From Dorea sp. D27 (GTDB lineage Bacteria > Bacillota > Clostridia > Lachnospirales > Lachnospiraceae), in NCBI RefSeq assembly GCF_001185345.1, contig NZ_KQ236743.1:935954-999953 (forward strand): a DNA stretch of 64,000 nt. The letters run 5' to 3'. This document shows positions 17,352 through 26,617 of this stretch, in pieces. Position 1 is the first letter of the stretch, and each line of letters begins with the position of its first letter. The translations under genes and the position numbers were made by a program. The notes beneath the pieces were generated by a model that was given only the letters and a program-made list of their open reading frames with translations, did not search any database and was not told where the DNA came from.

Positions 17352-19502
17352 ATGAATAACAGAGTGGAAATACTGGCTCCCGCCGGATCGGTGGACAGCC
17401 TGAATGCCGCGGTTGCCGCCGGTGCAGACGCGGTATATATGGGAGGCCCCCGTTTCGGGGCACGGGCATATGCAGATAATCCGGAGGAAGAAGAACTTCT
17501 CCAGGCCATCGATCATGTGCATATACATGGAAGAAAAATATACCTTACGGTAAATACCCTGCTTAAAGATGCAGAGATAGACGATCTGTACCGTTATCTG
17601 TATCCGTATTACAGGCAGGGGCTTGACGGGGTCATCGTGCAGGATATCGGAGTGGCAGAGTATGTAAGGGCGCATTTTCCCGAACTTCCCCTGCATGCAA
17701 GCACGCAGATGACAATTACCGGAGCGCCGGGTGCCGCACTTATGAAGGAGCGGGGCGTGTCGCGTGTCGTACCGGCCCGGGAGCTGTCTCTTGCGGAGAT
17801 AAGGAAGATAAAGCAGGAGACAGGCATGGAGGTAGAGTGCTTTGTGCATGGAGCGCTCTGCTACTGCTACTCGGGACAATGCCTGCTCAGCAGCCTGCTC
17901 GGAGGAAGAAGCGGCAACAGGGGGCAGTGCGCGCAGCCATGCCGGCTGCCCTACCGCGTACACGGCAGGAAGCCTGACGGGCTGCTGAGCCTCAAGGATC
18001 TGTGCACGATAGATATGATACCGGAACTTGCCGGGGCTGGAATCGACTCTTTTAAGATAGAAGGGCGTATGAAGCAGCCTGATTATGTGTATACGGTAGT
18101 AAGCATGTACCGAAAATATACGGACCTCTACTATGAAAGAGGCAGAGAGCGGTATGTAGTAGACGACGGGGACAAAGAACGGCTGTATGCGGCTTACAGA
18201 AGACGGGGATACTGTAACGGGTACTATAAGCGGCATAATGGCAAGGACATGGTTTCACACTCCAGGCTGAAAGGAGTGGAAGGCGGTACAACATGCCCTG
18301 CGTACGAATTAAAAGAAAAAATTAATGGGAAATTAATACTTTCCGAAGGAAAACGTGCTAAACTGGAGCTTGAATATAATGGTCATACGGCTGCCTGCGA
18401 GGGGGCGGAAGTGAAACAGGCGGTAAAGCAGCCGCTTTGTGCAGAGAGAGTAGATAAGCAGTTGAGAAAGACCGGTGGAACGCAATTTGCATTCGACAGC
18501 CTTGCACTTCATATGGACGACAATATATTTCTTCCAATGCAGTCGCTGAATGAACTGAGAAGAGACGGCATACGTCTGCTCGGGGAAGCGCTGCTGAAGC
18601 CGTACCGGAGGGAGACGGAAGAAACCCAGCCTCCGGAAGAGACAGCGCTTCGCGGGACGCTGCAGAAATATGGCGGCAGGGGTCCCGTAGACATAACGCT
18701 GTCCGTCACGGATAAGACGCAGCTCGAGACGGCAGTCGAGGCGGAAGGAGTCAAAGCCGTGTATGTTGACAGCTCCCTGCTGTTTTACGGCACGGGCGAG
18801 CTGATCTACGGTCTTGTACGCCGCGGACAGGCTGCGGGGAAAAATATGTATGTGGCCCTGCCCTATATCTTCCGTGACGACACGGCAGCCTTATTTGAAC
18901 ACCCATATTCTGTAATCCGGGATTTGTTCGACGGGGTACTGATTCGTAACTGGGAAAGCTTAGGATGGCTGGAAAAGAAGCGATACCCGAAAAAGGTGAT
19001 TTCTGATTCCAATATGTATGTCTTTAACCGGTATGCGAAACAATTCCTGACCAAGACACGCATCGATTCCTACACGGCTCCGGCAGAACTGAATGCTAAG
19101 GAGCTTGCAGCGCTTGGCATCTCTGACGCTGCTTTCGTCGCGTACGGCTATCAGCCTGTGATGGTGACGGCCGGCTGCATACAGAAGACGGCAGACCGGT
19201 GTTCCGGCACGGACGGCCTGTCCTATATAAGTGACAGATATGAGAAGAAATTTGCGGTTAAAAATTGTTGTGAATACTGTTATAATATAATTTATAATTC
19301 TTCTCCTCTTGTGCTGCTGAACCAGAGGGAAGAAGTGAAAGCTCTCTCACCCGCATCCCTGCGCCTTGATTTCACGACAGAGGACGCCCAGGAGATGCGG
19401 AAGATTACGGCACTGTATACAGATGCCTTCGTAAGAGGGAAAGAGATTAGAACCCCGGAGATGGATTTTACGAAAGGACATTTCAAGCGGGGAGTGAAGT
19501 AG
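17352..19502 (+). CDS. Peptidase U32 family protein with C-terminal DUF3656-like region
   Basis: This 716-residue protein has an N-terminal U32 TIM barrel (EILAPAGSVDSLNAAVAAGADAVYMGG) and the family signature ECFVHGALCYCYSGQCLLSS followed by GGRSGNRGQCAQPCR, whose cysteines probably hold an iron-sulfur cluster. After about residue 310 comes the long C-terminal half seen in RlhA-type members, with a cysteine cluster near the end (AVKNCCEYCYN). U32 proteins were first called collagenases, but several act in RNA hydroxylation, and the RlhA type modifies 23S rRNA. RNA modification is the better guess here. It begins 15 bases after the zapA terminator and is followed 8 bases later by the FtsW-like gene. 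Confidence 0.9.
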   Translation: MNNRVEILAPAGSVDSLNAAVAAGADAVYMGGPRFGARAYADNPEEEELLQAIDHVHIHGRKIYLTVNTLLKDAEIDDLYRYLYPYYRQGLDGVIVQDIGVAEYVRAHFPELPLHASTQMTITGAPGAALMKERGVSRVVPARELSLAEIRKIKQETGMEVECFVHGALCYCYSGQCLLSSLLGGRSGNRGQCAQPCRLPYRVHGRKPDGLLSLKDLCTIDMIPELAGAGIDSFKIEGRMKQPDYVYTVVSMYRKYTDLYYERGRERYVVDDGDKERLYAAYRRRGYCNGYYKRHNGKDMVSHSRLKGVEGGTTCPAYELKEKINGKLILSEGKRAKLELEYNGHTAACEGAEVKQAVKQPLCAERVDKQLRKTGGTQFAFDSLALHMDDNIFLPMQSLNELRRDGIRLLGEALLKPYRRETEETQPPEETALRGTLQKYGGRGPVDITLSVTDKTQLETAVEAEGVKAVYVDSSLLFYGTGELIYGLVRRGQAAGKNMYVALPYIFRDDTAALFEHPYSVIRDLFDGVLIRNWESLGWLEKKRYPKKVISDSNMYVFNRYAKQFLTKTRIDSYTAPAELNAKELAALGISDAAFVAYGYQPVMVTAGCIQKTADRCSGTDGLSYISDRYEKKFAVKNCCEYCYNIIYNSSPLVLLNQREEVKALSPASLRLDFTTEDAQEMRKITALYTDAFVRGKEIRTPEMDFTKGHFKRGVK

Positions 19503-19510
19503 GTGAAGTT

Positions 19511-20983
19511 TTGGTAAATATTATTGTTGAGCTGTCCAAATATCTGATGATCATACTTATAACCATGTATACGTATCTCTGCTTCAGCATATTTGGCTAT
19601 CAGGATCCGGACAGGAAGAAAAGCATGCTGCGCAGACAGAATGTGCTCATGTATATGGTCCACATCACTGCCTTTCTCGTAATGTATCTGGAGACAGAGG
19701 ATATCAAGCTGCTGGCTTTCTATCTGATGCAGGTGGTGCTGTTTGGCGCGACGATACTGCTTTATACGATTCTGTATCCGAAGGTGTCGCGGCTCGTTGT
19801 CAATAATCTGTGCATGCTGCTCAGCATCGGTCTTATCATGCTTACGCGGCTTAACTATACGAATGCGATGAAGCAGTTTGTCATTGCGGCTGGAGCCATT
19901 GCAATCAGCCTTGCTGTTCCGGTCATCATACGGAAGTTTAAGAAGCTGGCAGAGTGGAGGAAGCTCTATGCGGTAGCTGGTATCGTTTCTCTCGGTATCG
20001 TGGCGGTCGTCGGTCAGGTGTCGTACGGAGCCAAACTGGGTTTTACGATAGCAGGAATCAATATACAGCCGTCGGAACTGGTCAAGATCATATTTGTGTT
20101 TTTCGTGGCCTCCAGCTTCAAGATGTCGCTGGAGTTTAAGAATATCGTCATCACCACGGCGCTGGCCGCGTTCCATGTGCTTATACTTGTCGTATCCAAA
20201 GACCTGGGAGCCGCGCTTATCATATTTGTCGTATATCTCGTCATGCTCTATGTGGCGACACGGCAGCCGCTTTATATACTGGCAGGGCTCGGGGCCGGGA
20301 GCGTGGCGTCGGTGGGAGCCTATTACCTGTTCGACCATGTGCGGACACGTGTCGTCGTCTGGAGGGATCCTTTTGCGGCCTATAACAATGGCGGCTATCA
20401 GGTGGCGCAGTCTCTGTTCGCCATCGGTACGGGAAGCTGGTTCGGGCTTGGCTTATGCCAGGGGGAACCGGATATGATTCCGGTTGCCGATTCGGATTTT
20501 ATCTTTTCCGTCATATCAGAAGAGATGGGAATTATATTTGCCCTCTGTATCATTCTGATCTGTGTCAGCTGCTATGTGATGTTTCTGAATATCGCAATGC
20601 AGCTTCACAGCATGTTCTATAAACTGGTGGCCCTGGGACTTGGGACGTGCTACATATTCCAGGTATTTCTGACCATCGGGGGCGTGACGAAGTTTATCCC
20701 GTCTACGGGTGTCACGCTTCCGCTTGTCAGCTACGGCGGGAGTTCTTTACTTAGCACGATGATTATGTTTGCTATCATCCAGGGACTGTATATATTAAGA
20801 GAAGACGAGGAAGAAGATATTGAAAGAAAGAAAAAGGAAAGGCTACGAGCAAAGAGAAGCGGACAAGAAGTTAAAAAGAAGCGAAGAAAAACGACAGATG
20901 TCCCGCAGAGACCGCAAAGAGGCCAACAAGGCAGACAAGCGCCGGAAAAAGGCAAAGCGCGCCCGAAACAAAGAGTTCGCTAG
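19511..20983 (+). CDS. FtsW/RodA/SpoVE-type peptidoglycan polymerase
   Basis: This SEDS glycosyltransferase of 490 residues polymerises lipid II together with a class B PBP. About ten to eleven membrane helices are predicted. SEDS signatures are visible: GINIQPSELVKIIFVFF, VSKDLGAALIIF (with the essential Asp), GGYQVAQSLFAIGTGSWFGLGL, DSDFIFSVISEEMG and TLPLVSYGGSSLLSTM. The first helices are an N-terminal extension relative to FtsW. The last 60 residues form a very basic Lys/Arg tail that is encoded over the start of the next gene in another frame. It starts at TTG with TAGGTGAAG upstream. The paired PBP suggests a dedicated elongation, division or spore synthase. Confidence 0.92.
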   Translation: MVNIIVELSKYLMIILITMYTYLCFSIFGYQDPDRKKSMLRRQNVLMYMVHITAFLVMYLETEDIKLLAFYLMQVVLFGATILLYTILYPKVSRLVVNNLCMLLSIGLIMLTRLNYTNAMKQFVIAAGAIAISLAVPVIIRKFKKLAEWRKLYAVAGIVSLGIVAVVGQVSYGAKLGFTIAGINIQPSELVKIIFVFFVASSFKMSLEFKNIVITTALAAFHVLILVVSKDLGAALIIFVVYLVMLYVATRQPLYILAGLGAGSVASVGAYYLFDHVRTRVVVWRDPFAAYNNGGYQVAQSLFAIGTGSWFGLGLCQGEPDMIPVADSDFIFSVISEEMGIIFALCIILICVSCYVMFLNIAMQLHSMFYKLVALGLGTCYIFQVFLTIGGVTKFIPSTGVTLPLVSYGGSSLLSTMIMFAIIQGLYILREDEEEDIERKKKERLRAKRSGQEVKKKRRKTTDVPQRPQRGQQGRQAPEKGKARPKQRVR

Positions 20984-22355
20984 AGTCACCTATGTATTCG
21001 TAGGTCTGTTCCTTGTTCTGATGGGATATATCGCATATTTCAACGTAGTGAAGAGCAGGGATATCATACGCAGCCCGTATAATGCCAGGCAGGACTCCTA
21101 TGCCAAACGGGTAGTCCGGGGCAAGATTCTGGATAAGAACGGTAATGTGCTCGCACAGACGAATGTGTCGGAGGACGGCAGCGAAACAAGGGAATATCCC
21201 TATGGAAGCATGTTCGCCCATGTGGTCGGCTACAGCGTGCAGGGCAAATCCGGGCTGGAATCGTTAGAGAATTTTGAACTTCTCACTTCCAATGCGTTTT
21301 TCCTGGAAAAGCTGAAAAACGAATTCCAGGACAAGAAGAATATAGGGGACAATGTTGTCACGACGCTGGATGCAGGACTGCAGGAGGCGGCATACGACGC
21401 GCTTGGCAGCTATAAGGGAGCGGTCGTGGCGATAGAACCCAGTACAGGCAAGATACTTGCCATGGTGTCAAAGCCGGATTTTGACCCTAATTCTGTAGCG
21501 GACAATTGGGAGACGCTGAACTCCAGCGAAGACAGCGTTCTTCTGAACCGGGCGACCCAGGGACAGTACGCGCCGGGTTCGACATTTAAAGTCGTGACTG
21601 CCCTTGAATATATGAGAGAACACTCTGATTATGAGAATTACAGTTATAACTGTACCGGAGCCATAGAACACGGAGGACTCACCATCCACTGCTTTAATAA
21701 TCACGTACACGGCCAGGTGGACTTTGCAGATTCTATCGCGTATTCGTGCAACGCGTCGTTTTCCAATATCGGACTGTCACTGGACGTAGGTAAATTCAGG
21801 GCTACCGCGAAAGAGCTTCTCTTTGATTCCAAGCTCCCCTCCGAACTGCCGTACAGCGAGAGCAAGTTTACGCTGGAGAAGGGCGCTTCCGACGGAGAGA
21901 AGATGATGACAGCCATGGGACAGGGACAGACGCAGGTAAGTCCGTATCATATGGCTCTCATCACTTCTGCGATAGCGAACGGCGGTACGCTCATGAAACC
22001 TTATCTTGTAGAAGCGGTCACGAATTATTCAGGGTCCGTCGTGGATGAAAACAAACCGGAGAAGGCCGGTACGCTGATGACCGCCGAGGAAGCGTCCAAG
22101 CTGAAGGAATATATGACGGATGTGGTACAGTACGGAACGGCGTCCGTGCTGAGCGGGCAGGGCTATACGGCGGCCGGAAAGACAGGAACTGCAGAATATA
22201 GCTCGGATAAAGAAAAAGACCATTCCTGGTTCATCGGTATGACGAATGTGGATAATCCGGATCTTGTAATCAGCGTAATTATAGAAGCTTCCGACGGTTC
22301 GGCCAAAGCGGTCAATGTCGCGAAGCAGGTGTTCGACGCCTATTATAATCAATAG
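20820..22355 (+). CDS. Class B penicillin-binding protein (transpeptidase)
   Basis: This membrane-anchored transpeptidase cross-links peptidoglycan, probably with the SEDS protein encoded just upstream. A very basic N-terminal stretch (about 50 residues) precedes one membrane helix (about 55-75). The transpeptidase domain shows the three active-site motifs: SxxK in APGSTFKVVTA, SxN in AYSCNASFSN, and KTGT in AAGKTGTAEYSS. The N-terminal dimerisation domain is short. The TTG start at 20820 follows GAGG with 9 bases of spacing and overlaps the upstream gene by 164 bases. An ATG at 20898 would overlap by 86 bases but has no ribosome site. The frames overlap in either case. Confidence 0.92.
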   Translation: MKERKRKGYEQREADKKLKRSEEKRQMSRRDRKEANKADKRRKKAKRARNKEFARVTYVFVGLFLVLMGYIAYFNVVKSRDIIRSPYNARQDSYAKRVVRGKILDKNGNVLAQTNVSEDGSETREYPYGSMFAHVVGYSVQGKSGLESLENFELLTSNAFFLEKLKNEFQDKKNIGDNVVTTLDAGLQEAAYDALGSYKGAVVAIEPSTGKILAMVSKPDFDPNSVADNWETLNSSEDSVLLNRATQGQYAPGSTFKVVTALEYMREHSDYENYSYNCTGAIEHGGLTIHCFNNHVHGQVDFADSIAYSCNASFSNIGLSLDVGKFRATAKELLFDSKLPSELPYSESKFTLEKGASDGEKMMTAMGQGQTQVSPYHMALITSAIANGGTLMKPYLVEAVTNYSGSVVDENKPEKAGTLMTAEEASKLKEYMTDVVQYGTASVLSGQGYTAAGKTGTAEYSSDKEKDHSWFIGMTNVDNPDLVISVIIEASDGSAKAVNVAKQVFDAYYNQ

Positions 22356-22399
22356 GCATATGTAGCAGGGGCATATACATCAACGAGAGGTACATTGAG

Positions 22400-22723
22400 A
22401 TGAAATATTACAGGCATATATACCTGACAGACGGGCTGGAAAAGAAGAAGGACAAAATAATAAAAAAGCTGGAAGGAAATAAATTCCAGGTAAGCATTCA
22501 TCTTCTCGTTCTGTCGGGAAATGAAAAAAACCATCTGGAAATTATTAATTCAGTCCTGCTTCTGCAGCCGGACTATCCGAAAGAAGATTATTTTGTCGTC
22601 GGAATCGCAAAAAGTTATGATGATGCACTGGAACTGGTAGAAAAGATAACGGATGAAGTATATCATGAGACGAGGGGGACGGATATTCGTTCCTATATAT
22701 TAGAAAAAGAACAGGAAGATTAA
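22400..22723 (+). CDS. Conserved-looking small protein of unknown function
   Basis: This 107-residue soluble protein (MKYYRHIYLTDGLEKKKDKI) is not assigned to a family. It is predicted to be mixed alpha/beta and ends in an acidic helix (YILEKEQED). An AGAGG site precedes the ATG, and the stop is one base from the DUF2953 gene, so the two are co-translated. Its place between the PBP and the DUF2953-GerW pair hints at a cell-envelope or sporulation setting, but nothing in the sequence proves it. Confidence 0.72.
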   Translation: MKYYRHIYLTDGLEKKKDKIIKKLEGNKFQVSIHLLVLSGNEKNHLEIINSVLLLQPDYPKEDYFVVGIAKSYDDALELVEKITDEVYHETRGTDIRSYILEKEQED

Positions 22724-22724
22724 G

Positions 22725-23687
22725 ATGCTACATATTATACTGCTTATCTTGAAGATCATAGGAATCATAATAGCCGCGATACTGGGGATACTTGTATTGT
22801 TGGTTTGCATTGTGCTTTTCGTGCCATTCAGATACCGCGTCGAGGCGGCTTCAGGCGGGACGTCCGACAGTATTCAGGCAGATATGACATGTACGTGGCT
22901 TATGAACCTCATCAAATTCACAGCTTTGTACCACGATAAAAAGTTTGTCTGGAATGTGCGCATATTCTTTAAGAAGATGTCAGGGGAAGAGCAGGCTGAT
23001 GCCGACGACATAAAAAAGTTTGAAGAGGAAGTGGAAACAGATGAAACGGAATACGAAGAGATACTGGAAGAGACGGAAGAAACAGATGGACACGGCGCTG
23101 AAGAGCATCCGGGCCTTCAAAAAAAAGATGAAAAAGAACCCAGATTACCTGAGAGAGCTGAAGCGGAGCGGAAAGAAAATGCAGAAGATGATCAGGAAGA
23201 AAAAACCGGTTCTGGCAAGAAGCGTGGGAAATTTAAAAATATCTATGAAAAATGCAGGCAGACATTCCGTAAGATAAAATGTACAATTCTAAGATTATGT
23301 GATAAAATAAAGGCGTTATCAGAGAAAAAGGAAAAGCTCAGTGCGTTTATACTGGATGATACCCATAAGACGGCGTTCGCCAAGGTGAAAAAAGAAGCAT
23401 TCCGTCTTTTGAGACGGCTGAAGCCAAGGACGGTAAAAGCAAAGATACACTATGGATTTGAAGATCCGTACAGAACCGGTCAAGTTCTGGCGGGTCTTGG
23501 CATCCTGTATCCTTTCTTGGGGAAAGATACAGAGATCGTTCCGGATTTTGAGCAGAAGATACTGGAAGGCACGCTGCTCGTCAAAGGCAAAGTGCATGTA
23601 CTGCATTTCGTCATGCTGTTATGGAAGCTGTTCTGGTGCAGGGAAGTCCGCGCCACGTATAAACACATCAGAAGTTTTGAATTATAG
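22725..23687 (+). CDS. DUF2953 domain-containing membrane protein (YtfI-like)
   Basis: This 320-residue protein has an N-terminal membrane helix (about 4-36), the start of a DUF2953 domain (FVPFRYRVEA), a long acidic and lysine-rich disordered insert (about 85-170), and the C-terminal DUF2953 part with KAKIHYGFEDPYRTGQVLAGLGILYPFLG. In Bacillus subtilis the homologue ytfI lies next to the spore protein gene ytfJ, and here it precedes the GerW/YtfJ homologue directly. A sporulation or germination role is inferred from that conserved pairing. Confidence 0.85.
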   Translation: MLHIILLILKIIGIIIAAILGILVLLVCIVLFVPFRYRVEAASGGTSDSIQADMTCTWLMNLIKFTALYHDKKFVWNVRIFFKKMSGEEQADADDIKKFEEEVETDETEYEEILEETEETDGHGAEEHPGLQKKDEKEPRLPERAEAERKENAEDDQEEKTGSGKKRGKFKNIYEKCRQTFRKIKCTILRLCDKIKALSEKKEKLSAFILDDTHKTAFAKVKKEAFRLLRRLKPRTVKAKIHYGFEDPYRTGQVLAGLGILYPFLGKDTEIVPDFEQKILEGTLLVKGKVHVLHFVMLLWKLFWCREVRATYKHIRSFEL

Positions 23688-23709
23688 TATTGTTGAGGAG
23701 GAAACGGAC

Positions 23710-24117
23710 ATGGCTGAAAATAATTTTAAAGGAACGGTAGAAGCGCTATTCCACGGAATGGACGGGGTAGTCTCGTCAAAAACGGTGGTAGGAGATGCGA
23801 TTCATATAGGGGACACGATTCTTCTGCCCCTTGTTGACGTATCATTTGCGGTGGGAGCCGGGGCTTTTAACGGTGACAGGAAAGAAAGAGGAGCCGGTGG
23901 AATCGGCGGTAAGATGACGCCTTGCGCGGTTCTCGTCATCCAGAATGGACATACGAAGCTTGTCAACATTAAGAACCAGGATACGATGACGAAGATACTG
24001 GATATGATCCCTGACGTCATAGATAAGTTTGGATCAAAAGGGGAAGACAAGATGACGGAAAAGGATGTGGAGGATATACTGGACGAAGCCGGGGACGCTG
24101 ATGATATTGCCGGCTAA
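23710..24117 (+). CDS. gerW: GerW family sporulation protein (YtfJ)
   Basis: This 135-residue protein matches the GerW/YtfJ family: FKGTVEALFHGMDGVVSSKTVVGDAI, TILLPLVDVSFAVGAGAF, then a glycine-rich stretch (ERGAGGIGGKMTPCAVLVI). In Bacillus the family is needed for proper spore germination. The ATG follows GAGGAGG; a longer upstream frame overlapping DUF2953 is not real. It ends the short 22.4-24.1 kb unit. Confidence 0.92.
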   Translation: MAENNFKGTVEALFHGMDGVVSSKTVVGDAIHIGDTILLPLVDVSFAVGAGAFNGDRKERGAGGIGGKMTPCAVLVIQNGHTKLVNIKNQDTMTKILDMIPDVIDKFGSKGEDKMTEKDVEDILDEAGDADDIAG

Positions 24118-24177
24118 CAGTCTCGTTTCCTGAAAGCGTGCATATAATATAGTGAGAATTGGTGCAGAGGTTTGTGA

Positions 24178-24321
24178 ATGAAGCGAGTAGTGGGTTTTGC
24201 CCTGCTGTGTCTGGCGGTAGGCATGATATTTACAATACTTGTCAGGCATCCGTTGATAGAGTTGATATGTGCCATAATATGTGCGCTGGTGGGGTATGAG
24301 TTGTTTTGCGGGAAAGAATAG
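24178..24321 (+). CDS. Small hydrophobic protein, 47 residues
   Basis: The frame MKRVVGFALLCLAVGMIFTI, continuing to YELFCGKE and a stop, encodes a 47-residue protein with two hydrophobic stretches (about 4-21 and 26-42) and a charged end. AGAGG lies 6 bases ahead of the ATG. Codon use is like that of its neighbours. It resembles small membrane proteins often found beside GerW in this family of bacteria, but no function is known. Confidence 0.65.
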   Translation: MKRVVGFALLCLAVGMIFTILVRHPLIELICAIICALVGYELFCGKE

Positions 24322-24411
24322 CGTCTTAGAGAGTGCGGCGATGCTGTCATGGCAGAAACTGCACTTTTTATGTATATTGACATGTATAATGAGGAACAGG
24401 AGGGAATGCAA

Positions 24412-24828
24412 ATGATGAAATGTGTAACATGTGGCAGCGAGCTGCGGGAGGGGTCTCTGTTCTGTACATACTGCGGGGCAAAAACGGACAGTCTGCCGGA
24501 AGCGGGAAAGACAGGCCTGCAGACAGAAGAGGCCGCGGCGTGTAAGGCGGGGCTGGAAGGCCTGTTCAGCGGAATCAGGGCATATGTAAAAAGCGAAACG
24601 GACAAGCAGCAAAATGAACTGGCTGAAAGAGAGGCACGCATACATACGCTGGAGCAGGAACTGAAGGAAAAGGAAACGCTCATAGCGCAGCTTAGGGAAG
24701 AACTTCAGAATAGAGAGAACAGAGACGCCGCTGTCCCTGTCCCTGCCAAACATGAGTGTCCGAAGTGCGGAAACGCGCTGTCAGAGGATATGGTATTCTG
24801 CAACCAGTGCGGGACGAAAGTACGGTAG
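24412..24828 (+). CDS. Double zinc-ribbon protein with central coiled coil
   Basis: This 138-residue protein has a CxxC...CxxC zinc ribbon at each end (CVTCGSELREGSLFCTYCG and CPKCGNALSEDMVFCNQCG), joined by a charged helix of about 65 residues likely to form a coiled coil. The ATG at 24412 follows AGGAGGG with good spacing; upstream ATGs in frame are too near to or before that site. Its stop is two bases from the next ATG. It is the first of three genes (24.4-26.5 kb) that mix zinc ribbons and small membrane domains. The function is unknown. Confidence 0.85.
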   Translation: MMKCVTCGSELREGSLFCTYCGAKTDSLPEAGKTGLQTEEAAACKAGLEGLFSGIRAYVKSETDKQQNELAEREARIHTLEQELKEKETLIAQLREELQNRENRDAAVPVPAKHECPKCGNALSEDMVFCNQCGTKVR

Positions 24829-24830
24829 TG

Positions 24831-25238
24831 ATGAAGAGAAAGTTGATTGTCCGACATATCGTGATTATCAGCGGTCTGCTTGTGCTTCTCCTTTTTATCT
24901 GGAGATGTCCGCTTGCATATCTGTTTGGCATTCCCTGTCCGTGCTGTGGGATGACGAGGGCGTTCAAGAGTATGGTGAGCCTTGATTTCAGGGCTTCCTT
25001 CTCTTATCATCCGCTCTTTCTTCCGACTGGCTTCGCCATCTGGTATTTCCTTCACAAGGATGTGCTGCCTGAACGGTTCAGGATGGGAAAGAAGACGGCC
25101 AGGGTATTGGGAGGCCTGCTTCTCATCCTGCTGCTGGCGGTATATGTATACCGCATCGCTTTTCAGCCGGACGGCATCATCAAGATAGACTTGGATGACG
25201 GACTGATTTTTAAAATAATGAGAGAAATACGAGGGTAG
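24831..25238 (+). CDS. DUF2752 domain-containing membrane protein
   Basis: This 135-residue protein has about three membrane helices and the DUF2752 signature GIPCPCCGMTRAF. It continues with FSYHPLFLPTGFAIWYF, where the family's HP motif is seen. The function of DUF2752 is unknown. The ATG lies next to the stop of the zinc-ribbon gene (TAGTGATG), with a GTG at 24828 as an alternative start; translation is probably coupled. The DUF4234 gene follows 5 bases later. Confidence 0.88.
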   Translation: MKRKLIVRHIVIISGLLVLLLFIWRCPLAYLFGIPCPCCGMTRAFKSMVSLDFRASFSYHPLFLPTGFAIWYFLHKDVLPERFRMGKKTARVLGGLLLILLLAVYVYRIAFQPDGIIKIDLDDGLIFKIMREIRG

Positions 25239-25243
25239 AACAT

Positions 25244-26506
25244 ATGATAAAGCAAAGAAGTCTGGCTACATATATTATTTTGACATTTTTGACATGTGGC
25301 ATATATAGCATTTTCTTCTGGTATTCCTATACGGAAGATGTCAATGCGATGTGCCGGGGAGATGGAGAAGAGAGCATGAACTACATACTGGTGCTTCTTC
25401 TGTCTGTAATCACGTGCGGCATATATGGACTGTACTGGTTCTATAAGCAGGCCAACCGTCTCAGAAAGGCAGGAACGAGATATGGAGTGGCAATAGCGGA
25501 AGGTGGAGGAGAATTCCTGATGTGGTACCTTGTCGGGTGCCTGATATGCTTCGTGGGCAGCTTCCTCTCGTTCAACGTGCTGATCAAGAATGCGAATCTT
25601 ATCGCAGATGCATATAACCGTCAGAACGGCGGGCCGACACCTCCACCGGACAGCGGGACAGCTCATAGGGTTACGGCATATGGAACGGCTGCGGGTGCGG
25701 CTGAAAAGAAAGAAGATGAGACGGGCTGCTTCTGCGCAAGATGTGGGGAGAAGATGTATGTGACGGATCGGTTCTGTCCGCAGTGCGGGGCAAGGAATGA
25801 ACGTGCGGCGGATGCAGGACCTGCCCGGTCACAGGCGTATTCCAGCCATACGGAGAACGCTGGCAACAGCCGTGGGTTCAGAGAGTCCGGGTCCGGTGCC
25901 GACATATTGGGTTCCTTGTCCGGCAAACGGCTGACCGCGATAGTTGCTGCCGTGGCTGTGGTCCTGCTCGTTATCGACCGACTGTGGAGCGGTGCTGGGT
26001 TTTTCAGCATGTTCTCCATGATTGAATATATGCTTCCGGCTCTTTGTATCGCTGTGTTTGGCGTATTATGCTTTCTGGACAGGCGGGAATGCGGGCAGTA
26101 TGAGATTGTACCTCTGATTGCCTACTTTGGCCTGCTGTTCCTGTCCGGTATACGTGTGTCTGGAATTACGCCGTATACGAGCTATTCCTGGATATGGGAT
26201 TATTATTCGGCATTTGACAATTTCTGTTCAGTCATACTGGCGCTTGCGGCATTGACCGCGGCTGGCTGCCTTGCCATGGAACTTGCCGGAAAGCGGTACG
26301 ATATCGTTCTTCTGGCGGCAGTCATCGTCATATTCGGCCTTACGCTGCTGGCGGGAGTAGTAACCTTGTTCACCCAGTTCCGTTACTGGGGTTTCCCTGG
26401 AATATACAGCTTCTTCACGCTGTTTGCCTCGGTTGTGAGCCTGCTTCCGGTGCTGCTGTATGTACTGCAGCGCAATCCGCAGATGCTTGATAAATTGAAA
26501 AAGTAA
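25244..26506 (+). CDS. DUF4234/zinc-ribbon/multi-helix membrane protein
   Basis: This 420-residue protein has three parts. Residues 1-120 are a DUF4234 domain with the repeated pattern TCGIYSIFFWY and TCGIYGLYWFY. Residues 165-190 hold a zinc ribbon (CFCARCGEKMYVTDRFCPQCGARN). After a low-complexity linker, residues 230-410 form about six membrane helices. It ends the zinc-ribbon cluster. The combination suggests a membrane protein with a cytoplasmic metal-binding knob. No enzymatic motif is seen. Confidence 0.85.
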   Translation: MIKQRSLATYIILTFLTCGIYSIFFWYSYTEDVNAMCRGDGEESMNYILVLLLSVITCGIYGLYWFYKQANRLRKAGTRYGVAIAEGGGEFLMWYLVGCLICFVGSFLSFNVLIKNANLIADAYNRQNGGPTPPPDSGTAHRVTAYGTAAGAAEKKEDETGCFCARCGEKMYVTDRFCPQCGARNERAADAGPARSQAYSSHTENAGNSRGFRESGSGADILGSLSGKRLTAIVAAVAVVLLVIDRLWSGAGFFSMFSMIEYMLPALCIAVFGVLCFLDRRECGQYEIVPLIAYFGLLFLSGIRVSGITPYTSYSWIWDYYSAFDNFCSVILALAALTAAGCLAMELAGKRYDIVLLAAVIVIFGLTLLAGVVTLFTQFRYWGFPGIYSFFTLFASVVSLLPVLLYVLQRNPQMLDKLKK

Positions 26507-26533
26507 TAATATGCAGAAATTCAAAATAAGTAC

Positions 26534-26562
26534 TTGCTTTTCTTGTATACATCTGGTAAAAT
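26534..26562 (+). promoter_or_regulatory. Promoter for rpmB
   Basis: TTGCTT, a 17-base spacer and TAAAAT lie about 55 bases before the rpmB start codon. Confidence 0.6.
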
Positions 26563-26617
26563 AATCAGTGTTGCGAGTTCGGAAAAGGACTTATTATGAG
26601 CGTTAGGAGGTGCAGTC

